Below are positions 35,594-45,599 of a stretch of 64,000 nucleotides of DNA, piece after piece. A program made the translations under genes and the position numbers. Source of the DNA: Mytilus edulis. Taxonomy: Eukaryota > Mollusca > Bivalvia > Mytilida > Mytilidae. How positions within the stretch are numbered: position 1 is the stretch's first letter; the number at the start of each line of letters is the position of its first letter. A model generated the notes under the pieces. That model was given only the letters and a program-made list of their open reading frames with translations, had not been told where the DNA came from and did not search any database. The stretch is taken from the NCBI RefSeq assembly GCF_963676685.1, contig NC_092354.1:20838746-20902745 (forward strand), read 5' to 3'.

Positions 35594-36700
35594 ATGGAGT
35601 TAATCAAGAAAAGATGTAGTAGACCGGTTATTTGTCTCGCCTGTCTCAGTCTGATAATTACATACTTAGTGTTGTCATGGTTACAAACAGTGCCCTCTAT
35701 ACTACATATTCATTTTGTGAGACAGATTTGGGACAAGGAATATTCTAGATGTCAGGTTCATATCAACAGCATTGCTAATTTGCCGATGACTAAACAACAG
35801 CCTGTTTATTTAACTGTAGCACTCTCAGGTCGTCTTGGCAACTGGTTATTTGCATATGCATCACTCGTTGGAATTGCTAGGAAAAATAGAGCGCTATTAT
35901 ACATCAGTCCAGAATCCGTCAAAAAAGTTTCTTTAGGAAATATTTTTAATATAAAAAGTGTGCGAGCAGTTAATGCATTATGTAGGCAACCAATATATGA
36001 AGATTTACCATGTGCATATGATAAGAAAATGGAGTCACTTCCTGTTTCGAACATAACAATTCATGGCTATTTGCAATCTTGGAAATATTTCAAACATGTT
36101 GAAAAGCAAGTTCGAGAAGAATTTACATTCAAAAAGACCATCATGTCAAATGCTGAACAAATATTCCGTCAGAATGTTCAGAATAATATTTCTTTTCAGA
36201 CAACGTGTATACATGTTAGAAGAACTGACATGATGATTGCATCATCGGTAAAAATAGGTTTTAAATCAGCTCCACTGGAATATTTTCATAATGCCATGAA
36301 CCACATGCAACAAAAGTTCAACAATAAGGTCAAATTTCTCGTCATCTCCGACGATTACAAGTGGTGCTTGAAGAATTTAAAATTTCAAAATTCCGTTGTA
36401 CTTCCAAGGAATACTCCCGGGATAGATCTAGCCTTATTGTCATTGTGTAATAGTTCCATTATTACTACTGGTACTTTTGGTTGGTGGGGAGCATGGTTGG
36501 CCAATGGTTATACAGTATATTATAAAAACTACCCAGAACCTGGATCCAGATTGGACCGGGAAACAGTCAAGGAGGATTTTTACCCTCCTTACTGGGTTCC
36601 AATAAATAGTGCCCACAATCAGTCTACATCAAGTTTTTATATCATTGTTGTTGTAGTAATTTGTTCATTTTGTATAAGCAATAGATTGACATATATGTAA
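35594..36700 (+). CDS. Galactoside alpha-1,2-fucosyltransferase-like protein (family GT11), single coding exon
   Basis: GT11 enzymes transfer fucose from GDP-fucose to terminal galactose (H-type glycans) in the Golgi; the exact acceptor here is unknown. 368 residues. A short cytoplasmic N-terminus precedes a signal anchor at about 11-31, giving type II topology. The GT11 motifs are all visible: LSGRLGNWLFAYASL near 80, HVRRTD at about 207-212 (the HxRRxD GDP-fucose motif), ISDDYKWC at about 250, and SIITTGTFGWWGAWLANG at about 288-305. Odd feature: a hydrophobic segment FYIIVVVVICSFCI at about 348-361, just before the stop, which vertebrate FUT1/FUT2 lack. I chose the ATG at 35594 because it directly precedes the basic/hydrophobic anchor; the ATG at 35587 is out of frame. 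A 3' splice site just upstream (ttttatag, about 35572) suggests a 5' UTR intron. Confidence 0.92.
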   Translation: MELIKKRCSRPVICLACLSLIITYLVLSWLQTVPSILHIHFVRQIWDKEYSRCQVHINSIANLPMTKQQPVYLTVALSGRLGNWLFAYASLVGIARKNRALLYISPESVKKVSLGNIFNIKSVRAVNALCRQPIYEDLPCAYDKKMESLPVSNITIHGYLQSWKYFKHVEKQVREEFTFKKTIMSNAEQIFRQNVQNNISFQTTCIHVRRTDMMIASSVKIGFKSAPLEYFHNAMNHMQQKFNNKVKFLVISDDYKWCLKNLKFQNSVVLPRNTPGIDLALLSLCNSSIITTGTFGWWGAWLANGYTVYYKNYPEPGSRLDRETVKEDFYPPYWVPINSAHNQSTSSFYIIVVVVICSFCISNRLTYM

Positions 36701-37259
36701 TATATTGTACATGTTGTATATCTTTCAAACGGGTTCTGTCTATTTACAATTGATTGCTCTTAACCAAAAAGGAACCAGTTAGAAAATGACAGAGATGAGC
36801 TTGAAAATACATGTATGTGCCTATCATTTATTTGTGCAGGAGTTATGTCCCTTTACAAATGTAAATCATATAGGATTTAATTACATTGTGCATGTTGTAA
36901 GGGCTTTCAAATGTACAATTCTTGCCAGAGTTTATATGAAATGTCTTTCAAAGGTTTATACAAGTGTACCAGTATTCAGAAATATTTGTAAACAGTTTGA
37001 AAATCAGTGGCAATTAAACTTTTTTTTATAGAGTTATGCCCCTTGGAAATATAAGTTATATGAAAATTTGAGTAAGCATCGCTCTCACCATGCTCACTCA
37101 GGGTTCTCACTAAGGCTAGTCTATGACTTATTCAAAAACTGATGAGTCCAGAGATGCATCAAGATTGAAATATTTTGTATAAACTGAACACACTTATCAT
37201 CATTTTATAGCTAAATGTTAAAAGTTATTTGAATTTAATGTAATTTCATTGCTCTATTA
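36701..37259 (+). other. GT11 downstream region / probable 3' UTR
   Basis: Contains repeated 'GAGTTATGTCCCTTTACAAA'-type words (about 36840, 37030, and again 37900), suggesting a diverged core-repeat element. No clear polyadenylation signal chosen. Confidence 0.35.
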
Positions 37260-37267
37260 CATGTAGG

Positions 37268-37278
37268 AGGGTCTGGAT

Positions 37279-37313
<35 letters not shown>

Positions 37314-37507
37314 GGGGTCTGTTATTCTGTAAACATTTAATTTTCACCCCTTTTTTCTCTTATCTTTATAAAAATAACCCCTTTTTTCTCTAATCTTCAA
37401 AAAATTAACCCCTTTTTTCTCTTATCTTCATTTTTTTGGCCTTTTATTCACTAATCTTCATTTTTTAAGGGCATTATTCTTTAATCATTTAACCCCATCC
37501 AAACCCT
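37268..37507. mobile_element. MITE family I copy with a 34-G run, CATGTAGG target duplication
   Basis: AGGGTCTGGATGG then G34 (about 37279-37312) ... ACCCCATCCAAACCCT, flanked by the perfect 8-bp CATGTAGG. Confidence 0.9.
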
Positions 37508-37524
37508 CATGTAGGTCATGAAGA

Positions 37525-37855
37525 CTAAATGATAAATTATATTGCAATAAAATATCTTTTTTCTTACTGTTGAACTCACCATGGTAAAAAATGACGAGAC
37601 CCTGGACTGACCTTCAAAAAACCTTACCCCGAGAACCCTGTCTCACTCCTGCATTTGTTGTATATACTGTAGGATTGTTATGAAATTAATATCAGGAGAT
37701 AGAATAATAAATTATACTGCAATAAAATATCTTTTTCTTACTGTTGAACTCACCATGGTAAAAAATTATAAGAACCTTCAAAAACCTTGGCCTGAGAACT
37801 CTGTCTCACTCCTGCATTTGTTGTACATGCTGTAGGATTGTAATGAAATATCAAA
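37525..37855. repeat. Tandem duplication of about 178 bp
   Basis: 'TGCAATAAAATATCTTTTT', 'GTTGAACTCACCATGGTAAA' and 'TCTCACTCCTGCATTTGTTG' occur in order twice. Confidence 0.82.
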
Positions 37856-38008
37856 GATCAAAATCAGGGATTTATTGAAACAATTTGAATTATTTTGTCA
37901 GGAGTTATGTCCCTTTGACATTTAATTTATATTGAACATTGCATTGTAACCTCAGGGTTACTCTTATGTCTACTCCAATTTTTATGAAAACTGTATCAAA
38001 GATTAATA

Positions 38009-38264
38009 GGCCAACTAAAATTAATTAGTAGATTTTCATTCAAATTTTTGAAAAAAATGGGGCGGATGGAAGGATTTTATTTTTTAATTTTCATTTCGAA
38101 ATTTGAAACAGGAAGTTTGGAAGGAAACACAATTTTTGACGGTTACCGGAAACGGAGATGAACAAATCCGGAAATCGAAAATTTTTCAAAATAACAAAAA
38201 TCTGGGCGGGACGATTCAGAGGGGCGGGCGGGGATGAAAATCTACCATTTAATTTTAATTGGCC
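38009..38264. mobile_element. MITE family V, GGCCAACTAAAATTAATT ends, ATA flanks
   Basis: GGCCAACTAAAATTAATTAG ... AATTTAATTTTAATTGGCC, flanked by ATA. Inside the ends are GGGGCGGATGG and GGGCGGGCGGGG words. Confidence 0.82.
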
Positions 38265-39792
38265 ATACCAGACATTAACCAGTGAGTTGCTGGAATTGTG
38301 CAAACAAATTTCTTTTTATTTGTAAGTTATTACACAGGTTTTTATATATGTGTGCATGTAATGATTTTGTATCATAAATCGATATGCAATGATAAATTGA
38401 ATCAAAATGAATACTGTTAGCTTTTATAAACATTTATATTGCAAGTACATGTATACTGTAATTTATTATTTATTATTTACAATGAATCAGTTTATAAATA
38501 TAGTTTTACTTTCTGTTACACATACATAAGTGTACCCTAATGTTATATATATATGATTTTCTCTGGAGGAAGAAAGAAGAATTATTCATAAACATTCTCA
38601 ACCTGGGATTGAATGATAAATGATATTTAAATTTTAAAGTAACATTTTAAAGACTTAAAATGACAGAAGTTTCCCTTGTATTTGTTAACGTCATACTTAT
38701 GTTAACGTCAATCAATTGTTTTATACCTATTTATACAAGTCACATTACCTGTAGATCTGTGAAAGCAGTGAAAGTACTAGTAAAAGTGATGAATTGAAAC
38801 CGTTATTATCTTTTAATAATTTTCTTATATGTTACCAGCATATGGACTTAACTTTTTCTTATGTAAAAGTATTAAGAATTGGTGCTTAGCAAGAAGTTAT
38901 ATTTTACACCACATAATAAGTACCATTGCAATATCTATTTGTGATTACAGATCAGTGTAAAGTTGCATGATCTAATGAATTATGAGAATAAGAACTAGCT
39001 TTAGCTACATTGTATATTGTCCTTAAACATGTTAAAAAAGCAGATTTCAATTTTCATTTGTATTTTTCAACATGGTGTATTTCAATCTTTGTTGTTTATA
39101 TTTTTTATTTATAAAAGCCTAAAAAAAAGCTTGGCATTTCACTTTTATATTTTATTATAAATGTTATAGTCAAATTGCAAATATTACCTACGCAATTATC
39201 TTAAAGTTTTAAGTGCATTTTGGAAAAAAATTAGTTACCAGAATCAAATTCCTCCTAAATAGCATCTATTCCATTATATACAATTAATCAACAAGTGTAT
39301 TTTACTTACAGGTACATGTTATCTAATTTAAAGGTAGACTTATATCATGAAGCAATTTTTGAAGGCCTTGCCCAATTACTTAATATCTTTTTACAATTGA
39401 TTTCTTTGCTTAGTTCTTAAAATTTAAGCTTGTACTCTAATAAAAAATAACTTGCAAACCAGTTTTGACCTCCTAAAACTTTAGAATTTAAGGGGTTATA
39501 AATAAAGTCAGTTGTAAAAGTACATTTTTAGAGATGATTAAGGGGAGATAATTCAAACATTAAAAATAAAATAAAAAAGGCTTGAATTAGTATTACTCTT
39601 GACAGATAATGGTGATGGAGGTATGGAGAAAGATTTTCTTTAACCCCTTAATCTATGAATTTTGATTTAAAAAAAGTACAGTAAACTGAATCTGCTCTAT
39701 TTGGTACCAAAAATGTCAAAAAAAAAAAAAAGTCAAGGCAATTTTCAAATTTTAGAAGGCAATTATTTAAAGTCAATTAAAACCTAGGTTAA
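38265..39792. other. Intergenic, nothing recognised
   Basis: Very AT-rich, no open frame of interest and no clear repeat structure. Confidence 0.4.
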
Positions 39793-41315
39793 GGCCAATT
39801 AGAATTAATTGATAGATTTTTATCTCCGCCCGCCCCGATTTTTTTTTATTTCTGTTACCGGTAACCGTCGATAATTTCGTTTTATTTAAAACTTTCTGTT
39901 TCAAAAATCGGTTTTCGTGTTTCTTACTAAATGATTAAGTCGATATATTCTGCTGATCTATGATGACAACATAATTTACCGAGAATAGAGATTGATTACA
40001 AGAAGGTCGTGAAATATTCGGGTTACGGGTAATATGCTGTGTTCAAGAACAAAATCGTCGTAGGTCAAAAATGTTTGTGAGTAAAACACCTTGGATTTTT
40101 TCTTATTTATACAATGACTTTGTGTCAAGAAATTTGGACTGTGAATGAAACCCAAAAGCGTTAGAATCGTGGAACACATTGATAGAAAAATCATGACATT
40201 ATAGAATAAAGAAATTGACGCAAGCATGATTGAACTTGTTAGCTTGGTGCGTATATATTGAGTTCAGAAAGTCGACAAACGCATTTCTTATTTAATAATT
40301 TATAGCAAGCCCTTAGATTTAGATCTAGCCTTGCCTTTTGTTTTTTGTAGACAAACAGCAAACATCCTCTGTCCCAATACCCACGATAGAGTAGTCTAAC
40401 AACTTTATGTTCCACATTGTAGTTATATTTGCATATTAAGGACCAACCATATTATTTAACACTGTTTGAGTTTTCATTTTATTCTGTACTTATCATACTT
40501 GAATTGCATACCAATGCATTTGCTTCATTTTATTAATATTAGAACAACAACAAATTGCTTAGAACGCAAAATAAATTTGGTGTAAGGCGTCCAACTGAAG
40601 AGCATTTCTCCATGTATCTGCTGTTTACTATGAAATAGGTTTCTAAAGTGGCAATTACATGTAGAACAGTGGTTGCCAATCAGAGATATGTATTTACGAA
40701 TTTGAAAAAGCGGCACCAGCACATGGAGTATATGTGTCTCAATTGATACGTTTCTCTAAAGCTAGCTCAAAGTACGTTGATTTTGTTGAACGAGGAATGC
40801 TGCTTTCTCCAAAGTTGCTAAGACAGGTCTGACAGGGCTATGAATCAAGTTAAGGTCATCACTCGAGAAATTTTATTGTCGCCATTATGATATCTGATAT
40901 TCTTCCTCAGTCATAATAACCTTCCATCATTACAGAACTGAACAAAGAAATAACACGACCGGTGCCGTATACTTTGCAGGAAATGCTTACCCTTCCGGAG
41001 CACCTGATTTCATTTCCAGTTTTTAGTGGAGTTCTTGTTGTTTCTTATTTATTATTTGTAACTGTTGATTTAAATGTCTTTTGATTTTATGAGTCTTTGT
41101 TTACTCCTTGGTTTTGATTGTTATTGACTTATACAATATACCTTATGCATGTACATGTATTTACATGATACAAGCTTATTATTACAATTGCATATATGAA
41201 TAACACGTGACAAGAAGGTTTCATATGAAATAAAATTTAAAAAATAAAATCCTCCCGCCCGCCCAATTTTTTTCTAAAATTTGGATGAAAATCTACTAAT
41301 TAATTTTAGTTGGCC
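39793..41315. mobile_element. Large (1.5-kb) family V member, TAA target duplication
   Basis: Same inverted ends (GGCCAATTAGAATTAATTGA / AATTAATTTTAGTTGGCC) and CCGCCCGCCCC / CCCGCCCGCCC words, flanked by TAA. I could not recognise a transposase in the interior. A family L fragment lies at about 40955-41060. Confidence 0.75.
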
Positions 41316-41544
41316 TAAGGGAAATAACTATGAAAATTGTTGCTATGTTTGTGACAGCCATTTTCATAAATACATTCTAAGCTTCTAGGGTACATAGATT
41401 ACTTCTAATCTCTTTCAGGTAAATGATTAAAATAAATTGATGAAACTTGCCTTTTTCAAACAAATAACTGATTTAAAGAGTTATCTCCTTGAAGTTAGGT
41501 CTACAACCTTCATTAAACATTATCAACCAACAGAATGAGTTGAA

Positions 41545-41680
41545 ACCATGTCGGGGTTTAATTTTTAATGCCCTTCAACTTCATAGTTATTTGGCCTTTT
41601 AATTTTTTTGAGTCTTTTGTAGACTAAACGGGCGTCTGGCACAAATACAAAATTTAAATCCTGGTACATGCATCTATGAT
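41545..41680 (+). mobile_element. Family C fragment
   Basis: 'TGTAGACTAAACGGGCGTCT' and 'AAATCCTGGTACATGCATCT' match family C. Confidence 0.65.
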
Positions 41681-42389
41681 GAGTTATTTTACTGTAATTC
41701 AGAATTTCTTATTTGTTTCTAGTCTTATATTTCACTTGTTAATCTTATTCTTAGGAATACCACTACCTATATAAATTTACAAAATGTATTTTGCTGGGCA
41801 TATGCCAAATTAATTATATATATAGTCTTATCATACTCTTATACATGTATTTATCTTGTTTATACATTAATTAAATTTGATTGTTAAGTTTTAAATGATT
41901 TGCAATTATTGTATAACAAATACAGCATTACTTTTGATTAAAGTATGAAATAACACTTTGTTGTTCCTTCATTGTGTGTTTGGCTTGCAAATATTGACTT
42001 GCTTTTAGATATTCCATCTTCCAAAAATGCTTGCTCAAACTATTGATTCAGTTTTTTAAGCAAAATTCACATTGCTTCTTTAGGATCCATGAACATTTTG
42101 GTTTTGTGATCTGAAACACTTGATTCTTACAAGTCTAATTTTTCAAATGAAAAAAGAAAACTAGTTTGTTGTTATTCATCGTTAATTTTTTGTTTGGGTT
42201 GTAAATATTAACTGGCTTTTAGATATTCTGTCTCCCAAAAAATTCTTCCAAATATTCTAGTTAAAACTATAGATTCAGTTGTTTCAGCAAAAAAATCACA
42301 TTGCTGCCTCAGGCTCCATGAACATTTTGATTTTGTGACCTACAACACTTAATTATTACAGGTTTAATTTTGCAAATTATTCAATATAA

Positions 42390-42625
42390 AAGTAAGAAGA
42401 TGTGGTATGATTGCCAATGAGAAAACTATTCACAAGAGTTTAAATGACATGGATTTTAGGCATTTATAGGTCTCAGTATGGCCTTCAACAATGAGTAAAA
42501 CCTATTCTGTATAGACAGCTATATGAGGTTCAGACATGAAACGTGTGAAACAATTCAAACGAGGGAAAAAATGTCATAAGTTGTAACGATACAATTTACA
42601 AAAAGAAAAAAAAAATAACAGAAAT
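42390..42625 (+). mobile_element. Family A copy
   Basis: 'AAGAAGATGTGGTATGATTG' to 'AATTCAAACGAGGGAAA', then a diverged tail. Confidence 0.8.
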
Positions 42626-43169
42626 GATCCAACAACAACCACTAATTTTAAATGCTCCTTAGTTGCATATCATCATTATTATTCTTCCCTCCAAGTAAAA
42701 TTTCTTAGGAGGCTAAATGCTGGTTGTTCTTCACATCAAGGTGGCATGTGATCTGATTTTGATTGAATCAGCACATTTTGTGAAAATGGTATTTCTAATG
42801 TATTCAGCTATTGTGGATTCTTTTATTTTCATAGGTACCAATTTTTAGGCAAACTTATACCAACAACTGCATACAATCAGAATCTTAAAGAAAATGGATA
42901 ATTCTTTTAACTTCCTTAACCTGTATCCACTAAATCCAGAAATTTAGAAATTTTACAGCCTCAGGCCTCAATCACACCTTTTTTTTAAATTCTGTATATT
43001 GGTATATTCTATTGGCCTTTTGAAATAATTCATACAGGCCCTTTGTTTGGAATTTTACAAACCTGGGCTTGTAGGCCTGTGGCAAAGCATGAATTATCAA
43101 ATACTGCAGTAGGAACATTTCAAATATAAAGCCCCAAAGTTCATTCCTTTCACTAAGAATAAGAGCAAT

Positions 43170-44095
43170 TAGATATAAGAAGATGTGGTATGAGTGCAAA
43201 TGAGACAACTCTCCTTCCAAGTCATAATATGTAAAAGTAAACCATTATAGGTCAAAGTGCAATCTTCAACACAGAGCCTTGGCTCACACCGAAAAGCAAG
43301 CTATAAAGGGCCCCAAAAAACTGACTAGTATAAAAGCATTTAAAGGAAAACCATGTCTAATCTATATAATAAAATTTTATCAAAGTGATATGTCTCGCTT
43401 TTTAGTAATTTCGATTATTTCCAAATGATGAAATTAAAACAGCAACACTTTAACATGTAAGTTTTGCAAATATTCAAAGTTGATGAACCATGACTGAAGG
43501 TACATTTGGCTTAACAATCTCCATGGAAATGAGATGTGCCAATGCTAATACAACTGCATACTAAATACCATTGACTTATAGTAGTTCCCTTTAAATAAAC
43601 CTAAACACTACTACATGTAAACTAAGCAAAATTTGAAAGTCAATAAACCATAATTGAGGGAGTGGGGTCAAATAATCTCCATGGTAATGAGATGTACTAA
43701 TGCTAATACAACTGCATACCAAATATCATTGATCTACCACTAGTAGTTCCCCAGAAACCGACCTAATTCCAAACTAATATATGTAAACAAAGCTAAAATT
43801 GCACAGTCAATAAACCATGACTGAGGGAACGGGGCCAAATTATCTCCATGGAAATGAGATATGCCAATGTTTATACAACTGCATACCAATTATCATTAAC
43901 TTACCAATAGTGGTTCCCCAAGAACTAACCTAATCACAAACTTGAAATTGTTGATGCTATCACTGCCGGAGACAGCATACCTTTGTCTTGCTTTTTTACT
44001 CTGTCAAGCCAGACAAAAAATGAGAAACAAGAAACATTTATGAACCACATCAACAAACGACAACTACTGAAAATCAAGTTCCTACTTATATGTGA
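43170..44095 (+). mobile_element. Family A copy split by an inserted core-repeat element (family O)
   Basis: The left part of A runs to 'CTAATCTATATA' (about 43370), and A resumes at 'ATGAGAAACAAGAAAC' (about 44018) through 'CAACAAACGACAACTACTG'. Between them sits family O. Confidence 0.75.
43378..44018 (+). mobile_element. Family O, three tandem cores of about 165 bp
   Basis: The unit word 'TCTCCATGGAAATGAGAT' (with small changes) falls near 43519, 43675 and 43842, each followed by 'CAATGCTAATACAACTGCAT'. The end reads 'CTGTCAAGCCAGACA'. Core-repeat (pearl/HINE-like) layout. Confidence 0.75.
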
Positions 44096-44231
44096 AATCA
44101 TTTAGATTGAAAAAAAAAGGCTTGTATAAAATGTACATGTTTAATTGATTCTTATATATAATTACAAATACAAAAACAATATGAGACCATATGACAATAA
44201 AATGATTGTTAAAAGACATGTTGACATTTCA

Positions 44232-44942
44232 GGCTATTCCATTAAAATGGATGTGGGAGGGTAGGAAGTGATTTTTTGTTTTGACGTTACTTTTCAGGGC
44301 TCTGAATGGGGATTTATCATATATCATGTATTTTTCAAATTTTGATGCTTTTATAAAAAATTTCTCTATTCGTTTATCTCCCTCATTATTCCCTTAACTT
44401 TATATTATCGCATCCAATAATTTTCTATATTCTTCAAATTTTACCATTTTTAAAAATCTTTCTTAATCCTTCATATCTTAGCACCCAATTATTCTCTATT
44501 CTTTCATTTTTATGCCACATTTATGGACATAATGTTTTCTGGTCTGTGCACCCATTCATCTGTCGTTCCGTTCCTTTGTCCATTAATTCGTTCGTCGGTC
44601 TGTCTCGCTTCAGGTTAAAGTTTTTGTTCGAGGTAGTTTTTGATGAAATTGAAGTCCAATCAACTTGAAACTTAGTACACATGTTCCCTATGATATGATC
44701 TTTCTAATGTCAATGTCAAAGTACTAGGGACACATTTTTGTTTTAATCTACTTTTATCTTTTCTTTTTTTTTCTGTCCTCTACTTCCACTGTATCTTTCC
44801 CCATTATTCTCTATTCTGTAAACCCCATCCAAAACCTCCAATTTCAAATTTATGCAAATAACTCAAAGAAAAGTATGTTGCATTAGAAAGATTTAGAATT
44901 TAGGTCCTAACCTCCCCCATCAATTTTAAAGAAAAGCCCATA
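44232..44942. mobile_element. Composite nest: family K ends, family I-like ends inside, reversed family D innermost
   Basis: Outer ends GGCTATTCCATTAAAATGG (44232) and the matching inverted end finishing AAAGCCC (about 44939). Inside, AGGGCTCTGAATGGGG (about 44297) and CCCCATCCAAAACCT (about 44840) resemble family I ends. Inside that, a reversed family D copy occupies about 44512-44735. Confidence 0.65.
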
Positions 44943-45599
44943 GCAAAAAATATACCTTAAATAAATAAAAAAAATACATATTTTAAAATGTTTTACATGG
45001 ATAAAATATGTTGTAAAAAGAAACATGATAAAATATAATTTAAAAATAAATATGATAAAATATATTGCCAGTCTTAAGATTCACATTAAAATCTAATTAT
45101 ATATCACAATTACATTACAATATAGAAAAGTTAATTGTATATAAAACAGTAATAAAACTGAGAAAAATATTTAGCCACACAAAATTTCACATATTGCAAA
45201 TATACGTTGACTCTAAAATTTAAGTGATTTGATAATGAGCAATAAAATTAACAATAAAAAAAATTGAAAATATACAATTTAATTAAATTTCATATTCTTC
45301 AAGTTTGTTGCAAAATAATACCTCAAATCTTATTTATATGTATATGTAAAAAATAATACTGTTTTCTCATTTAAGAACTTGCACTGTTCTAAAAATTGCA
45401 TTCTTATTTTAATTTGATATAAAATCTTACAGCTATTTATGGCTACAGCGTACATCTGCAATTGTCAACAGTACACTTCATCCAATCTTTTCCGAAACCA
45501 TTAAAAATTGTAAAAATGTTTTGATAGGGTTTCAATTCTAATAAAATGTTTGACTTATTTTTTCCATTCCAATGGCAGATTTTACAGGCCTTATGTCGA
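44943..45599. other. Region downstream of SAC3D1 stop
   Basis: AT-rich; should contain the SAC3D1 3' UTR. On the gene strand I see no single outstanding AATAAA. Confidence 0.35.
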
